From contig JAHJIN010000431.1 of assembly GCA_018823415.1 (NCBI GenBank), positions 1 through 64,000 of the forward strand: 64,000 nucleotides of DNA, written 5' to 3'. Under the pieces are notes generated by a model. The model was given only the letters and a program-made list of their open reading frames with translations. It was not told the origin of the DNA and did not search any database. Below are positions 31,979-41,381 of the stretch, piece after piece (positions within the stretch are counted from its first letter, which is position 1; every line of letters starts with the position of its first letter). The translations under genes and the position numbers were made by a program. This DNA is from Chloroflexota bacterium (GTDB lineage: Bacteria > Chloroflexota > JAHJIN01).

Positions 31979-32488
31979 ATGACTGACTTTCGATCCGACT
32001 CGTACTGTGGGTTGTACTGCGGCGCTTGCGAAATCATGACCGTCTATCGTCAAAGCCTGGAAACGGGCGTGCCGGCCCGGTGGGAGGATTTGCCGCAGCC
32101 GCTCCAGCAACACCTCTCCCGGGCCGAGGTCCAGTGCACCGGCTGCAAGACCGACGTGCTGTTTGCCGGGTGCCGGCGGTGCTCGATACGGCAATGCGCC
32201 GGGGAAAAAGGCGTGGCGGCGTGCGTGGAATGCGCCGAATACCCCTGCGCGCACGTTCAGAACCGGGTGGCGGCCATCGCCCGGATCGGCGACGTGCTGC
32301 CCCATACCCGGGTTTTCTTTCGGGATGCGGACATGGCCCTGATCCGGGACCAGGGCATGGCCTGCTGGGTACAGGATCAGGAAACAAGGTGGTGCTGTCC
32401 CCACTGTGAAACGCCGTTCACGTGGTATCAAGAACAGTGTGCGGAATGCGGCCTGGAACTGGAGAGCATCAAGGTCCACAACCAATAG
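31979..32488 (+). CDS. Cys-rich DUF3795-type protein
   Basis: 169 residues with about 18 cysteines. N-terminal YCGLYCGACEIM, then VQCTGCKTDVLFAGCRRCSIRQC, VAACVECAEYPCAHV, and C-terminal WCCPHCETPFTWYQEQCAECG, a rubredoxin/zinc-ribbon-like ending. The CGLYCGAC start and the CxEC-YPC middle are typical of DUF3795. Metal (zinc or iron-sulfur) binding is likely; the role is unknown. A strong hairpin follows. Confidence 0.88.
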   Translation: MTDFRSDSYCGLYCGACEIMTVYRQSLETGVPARWEDLPQPLQQHLSRAEVQCTGCKTDVLFAGCRRCSIRQCAGEKGVAACVECAEYPCAHVQNRVAAIARIGDVLPHTRVFFRDADMALIRDQGMACWVQDQETRWCCPHCETPFTWYQEQCAECGLELESIKVHNQ

Positions 32489-32515
32489 AGACAGGCGCAT
32501 CACCGCGCCGACTCG

Positions 32516-32552
32516 CGACGGCCCCGGGACGGAATCCCGGGGCCGTCGTTGT
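32516..32552 (+). terminator. Terminator-like hairpin
   Basis: Fourteen-pair stem CGACGGCCCCGGGA / TCCCGGGGCCGTCG with loop CGGAA, followed by TTGTTC. The T run is weak, but position between two transcription units supports termination. Confidence 0.65.
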
Positions 32553-32576
32553 TCAGTTTGGGAAAGCAACCGGCTC

Positions 32577-32605
32577 TTGACAAAAACAGCTCTGTATGGT
32601 ATCAT
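32577..32605 (+). promoter_or_regulatory. Promoter of the ABC exporter/GntR operon
   Basis: TTGACA (32577-32582), 17 bases, TATCAT (32600-32605). Confidence 0.8.
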
Positions 32606-32640
32606 ATTGTATGAATTGAGTTGGTACAAAAGGTACAATT
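32606..32640. promoter_or_regulatory. Candidate GntR (YtrA-type) operator
   Basis: Just after the -10 box: TTGTA at 32608-32612 paired with TACAA at 32625-32629, and a direct repeat GGTACAA at 32623-32629 and 32632-32638. The operon encodes its own GntR/YtrA-type regulator, so autoregulation at this site is likely. Inferred by eye. Confidence 0.45.
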
Positions 32641-32662
32641 TTCCGACAAGAACAGGAGCACC

Positions 32663-33598
<936 letters not shown>

Positions 33599-33599
33599 T

Positions 33600-34394
33600 A
33601 TGGACAAGGTATTGGCGATCGTGGAAAAAGAGTGGGTCGAGGTATTGCGCAACAAGCTGATCCTCATAACCATGGCCCTGCTGCCCCTGCTGTTCGTGGC
33701 GATGGTGCTGGGCACCATCTGGATGATGCAGAATCTCCCGGCTGAAGAGATGAACGACGCGCCGGAGACCATGATGTACCTGACCCAACTGCCAGAATAC
33801 CAGGGGATGACGCTGAGCGAGATCTTTGTCACGCTGCTCCTGGATCAATACCTGGTCTACTTTTTAATGATCCCGCTGTTCGTGCCCATGTTCATCGCCA
33901 CGTACAGCATCATCGGGGAAAAGCAGGCCCGGAGCCTGGAACCGCTCCTGGCGACGCCGGTGCAGGTCTGGGAGTTGCTGGTGGGCAAGGTACTGGCCGC
34001 TACCATCCCGGCCGTGCTCGTCACCTGGCTGGCCTACGCCATCAGCGTGGTCGGGGCATTTCTCATCACCAGCCCGGCCCTGGCCGGCCGAATGATCACG
34101 CCCGTCTGGCTGCTGTCCATCCTGGTGCTGGTGCCGCTCATCACCCTCTTTGCCGTGAGCCTGGCGGTCATCATCTCGTCGCGGGTAAACGACATCCGCC
34201 TGGCTGAACAGTTGGGCGGGATGACCGTAATCCCGTTCGTGGGAGTGAGCATCGCCATCATGATGGGCGTGGTCTTGTTGAACTGGCAGACGTTCCTCAT
34301 CGCGCTGGCGGTAGTGGCCGTGCTGGATGTGGCGACGGTATACCTGGGCGCCAAGCTCTTTCGGCGCGAAACGATATTGACCCGATGGCGATAG
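33600..34394 (+). CDS. ABC-2 type permease
   Basis: 264 residues, six membrane segments. MDKVLAIVEKEWVEVLRNKLILITMALLPLLFV is the usual N-terminus of exporter permeases with a cytoplasmic helix, then a long first outer loop, LVYFLMIPLFVPMFIATYSIIGEKQARSLEPLLATPVQVWELLVGKVLA, the conserved block around EKQARSLEPLLATP, and three further helices. Exports an unknown substrate with the ATPase. Starts two bases after the ATPase stop. Confidence 0.93.
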   Translation: MDKVLAIVEKEWVEVLRNKLILITMALLPLLFVAMVLGTIWMMQNLPAEEMNDAPETMMYLTQLPEYQGMTLSEIFVTLLLDQYLVYFLMIPLFVPMFIATYSIIGEKQARSLEPLLATPVQVWELLVGKVLAATIPAVLVTWLAYAISVVGAFLITSPALAGRMITPVWLLSILVLVPLITLFAVSLAVIISSRVNDIRLAEQLGGMTVIPFVGVSIAIMMGVVLLNWQTFLIALAVVAVLDVATVYLGAKLFRRETILTRWR

Positions 34395-34409
34395 AAAGCG
34401 AGGTACCGC

Positions 34410-34811
34410 ATGCCCCTACACCTGGAATTCACCGGCGGCGCGCCCATCTATGCCCAGATCGTGGAGCAGATCAAGCACCAGGTAGCTACCGGCAAGCTAA
34501 TGCCCGGTGAGCAACTGCCCACCATCCGGCATCTGGCGGTAGAGTTGCGGATCAACCCCAGCACGGTGGCCCGGGCCTACACCGAACTGGAACACGCCGG
34601 CGTGCTGGACACCCAACAGGGCCGGGGCACCTACATCGCCGAGCAGCCCGACGAAAAGCATCTGGCCCGGGTCCGTCGGGATCGATTGAACACCATCATG
34701 CGGACGGCGGTGCTGGAGGCGTTGAGCCTGGGGTATAGCCAGGCCGCCGTACGCGAGACATTCGAAGTCGAGATCCAGAGTTGGCAGCGAAATAATGGAT
34801 ATGCCGCCTGA
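34410..34811 (+). CDS. GntR-family regulator, YtrA type
   Basis: 133 residues: winged helix-turn-helix GAPIYAQIVEQIKHQVATGKLMPGEQLPTIRHLAVELRINPSTVARAYTELEHAGVLDTQQGRGTYIAE is the GntR DNA-binding domain, followed only by a short helical dimerisation tail, as in YtrA regulators that sit with ABC exporters. It probably represses its own operon. Confidence 0.93.
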   Translation: MPLHLEFTGGAPIYAQIVEQIKHQVATGKLMPGEQLPTIRHLAVELRINPSTVARAYTELEHAGVLDTQQGRGTYIAEQPDEKHLARVRRDRLNTIMRTAVLEALSLGYSQAAVRETFEVEIQSWQRNNGYAA

Positions 34812-34838
34812 CAGGCGGCAAGTATCATCAAGGTAGGG

Positions 34839-35852
34839 ATGGGAGGGATGGAAATGGCATTCATGCGTAGCAAGCGAGACAATACAGAGGAACAGCAAGA
34901 CAAGCAGCAGGACAAGCAGCAAGCCAAACAACAGGCCAAGATGACAAACCCGGTTTCCTGGACCCTGTTCACCATCGTGCTGACGATCACGATCGTGCTG
35001 GCAGTGGGTCTGAGCATCTGGGTAGATGATCCGTGGGTTTTGGTGGGAGCGATCATCGGGGGATCGCTGGTGGCGCTCTACCTGCTCTTCGCACTCAAGA
35101 TCGCCGATCAGTGGGAGAAAGCCATCGTGCTACGGTTCGGCCGGTTCCGGGGCTTGCGTGGGCCAGGTTTGTTCTGGATCGTGCCCATCGTGGACGCGAT
35201 CCCGGACTGGATCGATCACCGGGTAATGGTGACGCCATTCAACGCGGAAAAGACACTGACCAAGGACACGGTGCCGGTGGACGTGGACGCCGTGCTCTTT
35301 TGGCTGGTGTGGGACGCGGAAAAAGCCGCCCTGGAGGTGGAAGACTATCGCACGGCCATCGCCTGGGCGGCGCAGACGGCCCTGCGCGACCTCATCGGCA
35401 AGATGCAGCTGGCAGACATCCTGGTGGGTCGGGACAAGATGGACCAGGCCCTGCAAGTGATCATCGACGAGCGAACGGAGCCCTGGGGAGTTTCGGTGCA
35501 ATCTGTCGAGATCCGGGACATCGTGATCCCGGCCGGGCTGGAGGACGCCATGAGCCGCCAGGCCCAGGCCGAGCGCGAACGCCAGGCCCGGGTCATCCTG
35601 GGCGAGAGCGAGGAGCAGATCGCCGATAGCTTTCGCAAGGCCTCGTTGGCCTATCGGGACAACCCCACGGCCCTGCACTTGCGGGCCATGAACATGCTCT
35701 TCGAGGGGCTCAAGGAAAGAGGCGCGCTGGTCATCGTGCCGTCCAGCGCCGTGGACACCATGAACCTGGGCGGGATGATGGGCATGGCGGCCCTGGCGCA
35801 GCCCCAGGGCGGGCTCATACCCGCTCCACCAACGACGCAAAAGGAGGAGTAA
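34839..35852 (+). CDS. SPFH/band 7 (slipin-like) membrane protein
   Basis: 337 residues. A Gln/Lys-rich N-terminus (EEQQDKQQDKQQAKQQAK), two membrane helices, then the band 7 domain: WEKAIVLRFGRFRGLRGPGLFWIVPIVDAIPDWIDHRVMVTPF, TLTKDTVPVDVDAVLFWLVWDAEKA, YRTAIAWAAQTALRDLIGKMQLADIL and VQSVEIRDIVIPAGLEDAMSRQAQAERERQARVI. Forms oligomers in membranes, often linked to proteases. Start is uncertain: ATG 34839, 34848 and 34854 are in frame, the last with GGAGGG six bases ahead. C-terminus Pro/Gln rich. Confidence 0.92.
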   Translation: MGGMEMAFMRSKRDNTEEQQDKQQDKQQAKQQAKMTNPVSWTLFTIVLTITIVLAVGLSIWVDDPWVLVGAIIGGSLVALYLLFALKIADQWEKAIVLRFGRFRGLRGPGLFWIVPIVDAIPDWIDHRVMVTPFNAEKTLTKDTVPVDVDAVLFWLVWDAEKAALEVEDYRTAIAWAAQTALRDLIGKMQLADILVGRDKMDQALQVIIDERTEPWGVSVQSVEIRDIVIPAGLEDAMSRQAQAERERQARVILGESEEQIADSFRKASLAYRDNPTALHLRAMNMLFEGLKERGALVIVPSSAVDTMNLGGMMGMAALAQPQGGLIPAPPTTQKEE

Positions 35853-35853
35853 C

Positions 35854-36318
35854 ATGAGCGAAAATCTTCAATACACCCAGGACGAGCGGGTAGCCGCGGC
35901 CCTGGCCCACGGCAGCGTCCTGCTGGGCCTGTTCACCAACGGGCTGGGAGGCTTTATCGGCGCGGCGCTGGTCTGGCTGACCCAGAAGGAAAAATCCGAG
36001 TACGTGGCCTTCCAGTCTCTCCAGGCCATCGTCTACCAGTCGGTGATGCTGGTGGTGAGCGGCATCGGGCTGGCCTGCTACCTGTGCGCGGTCTTTGCCC
36101 CCATGATCCTGCTGGTGGACGAGCAACTCATCGAGAGCGCCCCGCCGGCGATATTCATCTGCCCCAGCATCTGCCCGCTGCCGGTGATGTTCCTGGTCAG
36201 CGGTGCATTCGTGCTCTATGGTCTGTACGGGGCCTGGCGCACGCTGGAGGGGGACGATTTTCGGTACGCTGTCATTGGGCGCATGATCGAACGAAAGCTA
36301 AAAGGCAGCGCAGAATAG
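35854..36318 (+). CDS. DUF4870-like small membrane protein
   Basis: 154 residues. ERVAAALAHGSVLLGLFTNGLGGFIGAALVWLTQKEKSEYVAFQSLQAIVYQ matches the Tic20/DUF4870 pattern, with three to four membrane helices. GGAGGAG lies before the ATG. Likely co-transcribed with the band 7 gene. Function unknown. Confidence 0.85.
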   Translation: MSENLQYTQDERVAAALAHGSVLLGLFTNGLGGFIGAALVWLTQKEKSEYVAFQSLQAIVYQSVMLVVSGIGLACYLCAVFAPMILLVDEQLIESAPPAIFICPSICPLPVMFLVSGAFVLYGLYGAWRTLEGDDFRYAVIGRMIERKLKGSAE

Positions 36319-36337
36319 CCGCGTCGACGGAACGACG

Positions 36338-36367
36338 ACAGCCCCGGGGCCTCAACCCCAGGGCTGT
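36338..36367. terminator. Terminator-like hairpin between convergent genes
   Basis: ACAGCCC with GGGCTGT and an inner GGGG/CCCC pairing, between the plus-strand DUF4870 gene and the minus-strand esterase gene. The T run is short. Confidence 0.5.
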
Positions 36368-36396
36368 TGCATGATCGAGCCAACCTTGCTCTCCGA

Positions 36397-37392
36397 TCAA
36401 TGAACAGGACCAGTATCAAGGGTGTACATCTGGAAGAAACGCCACATCTCTGCCGTAGCGTCAATGTCGCGGCTGGTCTTGCCCACGCCCGGGATCGGCG
36501 CGCCGCCGGGCCAGGTGTGTCCGCCGCCCTCGATGGTGTACAGGATCACGTCGGCGCCCTGGTCACAGCCGGAGTAGCGCACGCCCTTCACGTCACCTTG
36601 TGGCAGGATGGGCTGCGCTGTGGGGTTGCAGCCGTTGCCCGCGGCCCAGTGGGTGGTCCACGCTTCCGCGCCGACAAAGTAGGTCGGCGCCAGGGTCAGA
36701 TCAGCCCCCTGGCGCAGCGGGCGGCCCTGCATGTCGCCACCCTCGTAGGGCACGATGGGGTCAGCGGTGCCGTGAAAAGCTATTACCGGCACCGGGCGGG
36801 CAGGGGCACAGTCCTGGAGGTCGACGACGGCGGCGGCCACCGTGCCGATGGCGGCCACCTGGTCGGCGGCCTCGCAGGCGATGCGGACCGTCATGCCGCC
36901 GCCGTTGGAAAAGCCGTTGACGTACACCCGCGAGCGGTCCACCGCGGCTATGCCGGCCACATCGTCCAGCAGATCGCGAAAGAACTGCACGTCATCCACG
37001 CCGGCATTCCAGGTCGCACCCGCGTTCCAGCGCTGGGGCCACGAGGTGCCCTGGGGGTAGGCGACCAAGAACCCCTCCCGCGCGGCGAGTTCGTGCCAGC
37101 CGCTAACCCAGGCCTGGCTGTCGGGGTTGGACAAAAAGCCGTGCAAGCTGACCACCAGCGGGACCGGGTGGGCCGGATCATAGCCGGGTGGGACGTAGAG
37201 GTGGTAGCAGCGCTGGCTGCCGCCCGAGACCACGGTCCGGGCCGACCAGCCCGGTTGGACCGGACCGTGAGCCGGCACCACGCACTGTAGCGAGGGGCCG
37301 GTGCCCCAGTAGACGCCGGCGACAACCACGCACCCCAGCAACAGCATCGCCACCAGGGCAATGAAAACCACGTATCTGCGCTTGATAGCCAT
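36397..37392 (-). CDS. Secreted esterase, LpqC/PHB-depolymerase-like alpha/beta hydrolase
   Basis: 331 residues. N-terminal membrane/signal helix with a Cys (FIALVAMLLLGCVVVAG). Alpha/beta hydrolase core: PVPLVVSLHGFLSN (oxyanion region), RVYVNGFSNGGGMTVR (nucleophile in GFSNGG), VIAFHGTADPIVPY (Asp) and GGGHTWPGG (His). This is the LpqC/feruloyl-esterase group of poly(3-hydroxybutyrate) depolymerase relatives. A consensus-like promoter lies at 37432-37460, and GGAG precedes the ATG. Confidence 0.92.
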   Translation of the reverse strand: MAIKRRYVVFIALVAMLLLGCVVVAGVYWGTGPSLQCVVPAHGPVQPGWSARTVVSGGSQRCYHLYVPPGYDPAHPVPLVVSLHGFLSNPDSQAWVSGWHELAAREGFLVAYPQGTSWPQRWNAGATWNAGVDDVQFFRDLLDDVAGIAAVDRSRVYVNGFSNGGGMTVRIACEAADQVAAIGTVAAAVVDLQDCAPARPVPVIAFHGTADPIVPYEGGDMQGRPLRQGADLTLAPTYFVGAEAWTTHWAAGNGCNPTAQPILPQGDVKGVRYSGCDQGADVILYTIEGGGHTWPGGAPIPGVGKTSRDIDATAEMWRFFQMYTLDTGPVH

Positions 37393-37431
37393 GATACTCC
37401 GTGATAATGAGAATACCTACTCGACTTGCCG

Positions 37432-37460
37432 AGTATGACGCAGGCCAGCGCGGCTGTCAA
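37432..37460 (-). promoter_or_regulatory. Promoter of the esterase gene
   Basis: Minus strand TTGACA (37455-37460), 17 bases, CATACT (37432-37437). A small inverted repeat CTCGGCAAGTCGAG overlaps the start region. Confidence 0.6.
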
Positions 37461-37588
37461 TGACGCCGGAATCGGTCCTCACCCTGCCGGCCCTGGTCGT
37501 CACCGGCTATGACAAGAGCGCCAGCGAGCAGCAGGCTGGCAGCAGCCGTGCGGCGAGCCTTGGACGACCGGGCGGCTGGGGTCGCCGG

Positions 37589-38374
37589 CTAGCCGAGTTC
37601 TTCCAAAAAGCTCACCAGCAGGTCCCGAAACTCGTCTCCCTGAGCCGTGAAAAAGATGTCGGTGCCGTGAGCCGTGCCGGGGAACACCTGGAGTTGCTTG
37701 GGCTCCAGCGAGATCCGATACAGGTCTTTGACGGCCGCGGCGATGCCGGTATACTCGTCGTTCTCGGTGGTGACAAAGAGCTTGGGGATGGCAAGCCGGG
37801 CGACATCCTCGCGGCTCACACTCAGCCCGCCCCCGGTCACCCGAGGGCTCGAGATCACCACGACCCCTGCCAGTTCCGTGTCTGTGGCCACTACGAGACT
37901 GGCCGTCCCCCCCATGCTGGCGCCCATGCAGACGATGCGCTTGTAACCCATGTCGTGCATAAACCCGACCGCCGCGCGCACATCCCGGTCCAGCAGACTC
38001 TCTTCGGCGCGAAAATCAAAGGCCAGGGCACCAAACCCGCGCTGGGCGATATATTTGGCAAAACTAGTCCAACTGCTTTGATTCGCCCCATGCGCGCCCA
38101 TGTGCGCCAACACCACACCGATGTCCTTTTCGCCCTCGCCGATGAACACGGTGCCGGCCAGCTTCACGCCATCCTCGGCGACAAAATTGACCTTGCCGGC
38201 CCGGACCTGCTGCGGCGTGGGTGTGGGGGTGGGCACCGGCGTATTCGTCGGTGCAATGGTAGCCGTGGGCAGAACGGGCGCTGTGGGCGTGGGGGTATCG
38301 ACCGGCGTGCTGCACCCACTCACGAACAGCGCCAGCATCGTCATCAACAACGTAAAGTCAACAAGCTTGATCAT
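37589..38374 (-). CDS. Lipoprotein alpha/beta hydrolase
   Basis: 261 residues. Signal with lipobox-like LALFVSGC, a Thr/Pro-rich linker (TPTPTAPVLPTATIAPTNTPVPTP), then a hydrolase domain with VVLAHMGAHGANQSSW, GFGALAFDFR, VCMGASMGGTASL (nucleophile in GASMGG), FVTTENDEYT (acid) and PGTAHGTDIF (His). A membrane-tethered extracytoplasmic esterase or peptidase. The ATG at 38374 overlaps the stop of the aminotransferase gene in ATGA. Confidence 0.9.
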   Translation of the reverse strand: MIKLVDFTLLMTMLALFVSGCSTPVDTPTPTAPVLPTATIAPTNTPVPTPTPTPQQVRAGKVNFVAEDGVKLAGTVFIGEGEKDIGVVLAHMGAHGANQSSWTSFAKYIAQRGFGALAFDFRAEESLLDRDVRAAVGFMHDMGYKRIVCMGASMGGTASLVVATDTELAGVVVISSPRVTGGGLSVSREDVARLAIPKLFVTTENDEYTGIAAAVKDLYRISLEPKQLQVFPGTAHGTDIFFTAQGDEFRDLLVSFLEELG

Positions 38375-39513
38375 GCTCCCTCTTTTCTCAATATCTGCCC
38401 CATGCGATCCAGGGCCGCCGCCAGATTCCGCCGGCCCAGTCCCAATCGAAAATGCTCCCCTGGCAGGTCGAACAGATGACCCGGCACCATCAGCACGCCC
38501 TGCTCGTCCAGTGTCATCTGGCAGAATGCCGCCACAGACCCGCCGCCGGTCCACTCGGGGAACGCCACCGAGCCGGCCCGCGGCGGCCGCCAGGTGAACT
38601 GGGCCGCGTGCTCGGCAAAGAACCGCGCCGCTGTCGCCAGGTTGACCTGGATGATGGCCCGGTTGCGGGCCAGGATCGTGTCGCCGGCCCGCAGCGCCAT
38701 CACCGCCAGCGCCTCGCTGGGCGCACTGTTGCAAATGGTGGTATAGTCCTTCAAGGCCGCGCACCGGGTCAGCACCGCCCGGTCCGGCGTGACCAGCCAG
38801 CCGATGCGCAGGCCCGGCAGGCCAAAGGACTTGGAGAGCCCGCTGAGCGAGATGCCCCGCTCGTACACGTCACAGGCGGCCGGGAGCCGGTCGGCCGGGT
38901 CGTACTCGAGCAGGCGGTACATCTCGTCAGAGAAAACGTACAACTCGTGCTGGCGCGCCAGGTCCAGGATGGCGGTCCATTCCGCGGGCGTGGGCTGGTA
39001 GCCGGTGGGGTTGTGGGGAAAGTTGAGCACCAGCAGGCGGGTCTGGGGCGTCAGGTGACGGGCCAGTTGGTCCAGGTCCAGGTGCCAGCCGGTGGGCGTG
39101 GGCGTCAGCGACCACTGCGTCACCGGGCAGCCCAGGAATCGCGCCACCTCGTAGAGAGACTGGTACGCCGGAAACAGGGCCACCACGTGGTCGCCCGGCG
39201 ACAGCAGGGCGTGCATGGCGATCCAGATGCCTTCGGCCGGCGCCAAGATCAGCACATCGTCCGCCCGGCGCGTCTCGTACAGCCCGGCCACGGCAGCGCG
39301 CAGCGCCGGATGGCCGGCCGATTCGGTGTAGCCCAGGCCCAGGTCTTCCCACCCGGCGCGGCTGGCCGGGTCGGCCAAAGCCAGCAACTCGCGCAGGGTC
39401 AGGCTCTCGCAGTCCGAGGCGCTGAGGAAATAGCGCGCCTGGAACTCGTGCTGGGCCAGGTAGCGTTCCAGCTTGAACGGCGGCGGCGAGTATGTCTCGG
39501 CATCGGCGTACAT
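38371..39513 (-). CDS. PLP-dependent aminotransferase, class I/II
   Basis: 380 residues. TLRELLALADPASRAGWEDLGLGYTESAGHPALRAAVAGLY, VLILAPAEGIWIAMHALL, LLVLNFPHNPTGYQPTPAEW, YVFSDEMYRLLEY and the PLP lysine in SLSGLSKSFGLPGLRIGWLV are the classical fold-type I blocks; the C-terminal Arg is in HFRLGLGR. Substrate unknown, probably an amino acid. Start chosen at ATG 39513; a longer TTG/GTG form with GTGAGG is possible. Confidence 0.92.
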   Translation of the reverse strand: MYADAETYSPPPFKLERYLAQHEFQARYFLSASDCESLTLRELLALADPASRAGWEDLGLGYTESAGHPALRAAVAGLYETRRADDVLILAPAEGIWIAMHALLSPGDHVVALFPAYQSLYEVARFLGCPVTQWSLTPTPTGWHLDLDQLARHLTPQTRLLVLNFPHNPTGYQPTPAEWTAILDLARQHELYVFSDEMYRLLEYDPADRLPAACDVYERGISLSGLSKSFGLPGLRIGWLVTPDRAVLTRCAALKDYTTICNSAPSEALAVMALRAGDTILARNRAIIQVNLATAARFFAEHAAQFTWRPPRAGSVAFPEWTGGGSVAAFCQMTLDEQGVLMVPGHLFDLPGEHFRLGLGRRNLAAALDRMGQILRKEGA

Positions 39514-39555
39514 GTTCGGCGGTTCCTCACCTGGCACCAACGACCCTGTCGAGGG

Positions 39556-40848
39556 TCAGCGTGCCCGCATCCGCTGGGTGCGCCAGCGGATGTATGAGCG
39601 TATCTCGGTGAACAGGTCGCCCAGGCCGTCGTACCAGACGATGTGCAGGGCGCGCCGGGGTAGTGCGGTCCAGTGCGAGGCGCCTTCACGCGGGATGCCT
39701 GGGCGCGGGTTGAACAGCGACCCGTAGCGAGCGTACACGTCTTCCAGGCCGGGTTGCGGGATGGCGGGCAGGTCGGCCTCTTTTTGGCCGATGAGGGTGA
39801 CGTATTCCACGTCTTGCGGGCACGTCTCTTGCAAGGCGTTGAGCAAAATGCCCACGGTTTCCCGGGCATGCTGGGCGGCCACGGCGTCGCGCCCGGACTT
39901 TAAATAGTACACATCGCCAAAAATGTCCAGAAACACATAGCGAAAGTGGATATGGCGGATGTGGAACGCGCGATGGATGGCCGGCAAGATCTCACCCTGG
40001 CCCAGGTCCTCGTGCGTCGAGGCGCCGGGCGGTAGCTCGCAATCGGCCGGCAGCGTCCCCTGGTAGGCCGGAAGTACCTCGGCGTCGACCCAGCGCATGA
40101 GGGCGGCCCGGAACTCGCCGGGCAGGCGCGGGCTCTGCACGTGCTCGTCGATGGCGATGCACCCGCCGGGGCGCAGCAACTCGCGAATCTCGCGGATGCG
40201 GGTCGGCATATCGGGAGCATGGTGTAGCGCGTGAAAGGCAAACACGGTGTCGAAACTCTCGGGGCGAAACCGCACGTACCCCGGTGCCGTGGCTAGATAT
40301 TCCACAAACACGCCCTGCTCAATCGCATGACGCTTGGCCATCTGCACGCAGCCCAGGCTGGGGTCGATAGCCACCACGTCAAAGCCGCGCCGGCCCAGGT
40401 ACAGCGACGTCCACCCGGTGCCGCAGCCGATATCCAGCACCCGGCGGCTGTCGCGAATCAGGGGATGGTCGGCCAGCGTGGCGTGGATGCCGCCGCGTTC
40501 CGGTCCCTCAAAGGGCATCGACTCGACCACCTTTTGCGGCAAAAAGGGCCAAGATTCGCAGCGCAGGTCCAGGAATCCATAACAGCCCTGATCCACAAAC
40601 CAACGAAAATAGTCGCCCCAGTATTCGCCATCGCGGTGAATGCCGGCCGGCAGCACATCCAGGAACGATAGCACATAGTCCTGAATGGGCAAGGTGGTGC
40701 CGCAGTCAGCGCAGACGACGCGGCCGGCGCGTACCTCTTCGGTGGGCACGCCGCCATAGTCCAGGACCTCGACCTGGGCATCTTGAAGATTCAGTCGCTC
40801 CTGTCCGCAACTGGGGCACAGGAGAATGTCCAGCAAACTGGGTTTCAT
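39556..40848 (-). CDS. SAM-dependent methyltransferase with N-terminal zinc-ribbon (Trm112-like) domain
   Basis: 430 residues. N-terminal MKPSLLDILLCPSCGQERL...VVCADCGTTLP is a CPxC/CxxC zinc ribbon of the Trm112p type, frequent before methyltransferases. SAM-binding RVLDIGCGTGWTSLYLGRRGFDVVAIDPSLGCVQMAK, then FDTVFAFHALHHAPDMPTRIREIRELLRPGGCIAIDEHVQ. The C-terminal 170 residues are specific and unassigned (ends in YIRWRTQRMRAR). Substrate unknown; possibly a glycan or lipid linked to the cell surface, given similar genes near polysaccharide loci. Confidence 0.9.
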   Translation of the reverse strand: MKPSLLDILLCPSCGQERLNLQDAQVEVLDYGGVPTEEVRAGRVVCADCGTTLPIQDYVLSFLDVLPAGIHRDGEYWGDYFRWFVDQGCYGFLDLRCESWPFLPQKVVESMPFEGPERGGIHATLADHPLIRDSRRVLDIGCGTGWTSLYLGRRGFDVVAIDPSLGCVQMAKRHAIEQGVFVEYLATAPGYVRFRPESFDTVFAFHALHHAPDMPTRIREIRELLRPGGCIAIDEHVQSPRLPGEFRAALMRWVDAEVLPAYQGTLPADCELPPGASTHEDLGQGEILPAIHRAFHIRHIHFRYVFLDIFGDVYYLKSGRDAVAAQHARETVGILLNALQETCPQDVEYVTLIGQKEADLPAIPQPGLEDVYARYGSLFNPRPGIPREGASHWTALPRRALHIVWYDGLGDLFTEIRSYIRWRTQRMRAR

Positions 40849-41087
40849 GTCCTACCTCGTAAATGTCACACCTGCACGTGCGTGCGGTGCACGTGTTGCG
40901 AGGGCGCGCAGCGCGCAAAGCAATCCGACCTGCATGTTCATGTTTCGCGCCGCCCAATGGGGGTGCATCAGGTGCGGTGCTCTACTTCGCTATGCGCCGC
41001 ACCTGATCGTGGGTTAGTCCGGCCCCTCATTGTGAATGCTCGTTTGCGGCAGAGCGTGTGATCCTGGTATGCCGTTTGGTCCAGGCC
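40849..41087. other. Intergenic stretch with one inverted repeat
   Basis: No credible gene. It contains a stem CATCAGGTGCGG ... CCGCACCTGATC (about 40968-41009) and a CACGTGC-rich patch at 40870-40895. The upstream signal for the methyltransferase gene was not recognised. Confidence 0.4.
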
Positions 41088-41262
41088 TTATGGGTTGCGC
41101 AGGACCAGCGGCAGGTAAATCCGATATGGCAGTTCCACTTGCTGAATGGCAAATACGCCGCTGCCCTGTGTCCCCGCATAGAGGATAGTCGGCGTCACCG
41201 GGTCAACCGCCAGGGCCTGAACCATGCCACTTTTGCTCTGCGGTCCAGGTGCCGGGATATTG
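41088..41262 (-). pseudogene. C-terminal fragment of a secreted repeat (BNR/sialidase-like) protein
   Basis: Minus-strand frame ending at TAA 41088-41090 reads GMVQALAVDPVTPTILYAGTQGSG followed by a tail ending IYLPLVLRNP. DPVTPTILYAGT is the typical Asp-box/BNR turn of outer propeller proteins, and YLPLVLRN is a common C-terminal tail in secreted proteins of Chloroflexota. The rest of the gene is missing; upstream there are only short repeats (GTCCTTCAAAC at 41321-41331 and 41341-41351) and then the IS5-type element. Confidence 0.65.
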
Positions 41263-41381
41263 GGGTTTAGGACCAGGCAAGCTGTAACCCCTGGTCCCCA
41301 TATTCAAACCCCGCGACCTGGTCCTTCAAACCAGGCCTGGTCCTTCAAACAGGACCGAATTTATGCGACACTGTGCTAATA

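Noticed and set aside
40968-41009. Inverted repeat considered as the end of an insertion sequence
   Set aside because: No second copy bounding a transposase and no target duplication; left as a simple hairpin.
41263-41380. Possible CRISPR-like repeat array (GTCCTTCAAAC units)
   Set aside because: Only two short copies with unequal flanks; no regular spacers and no cas genes.
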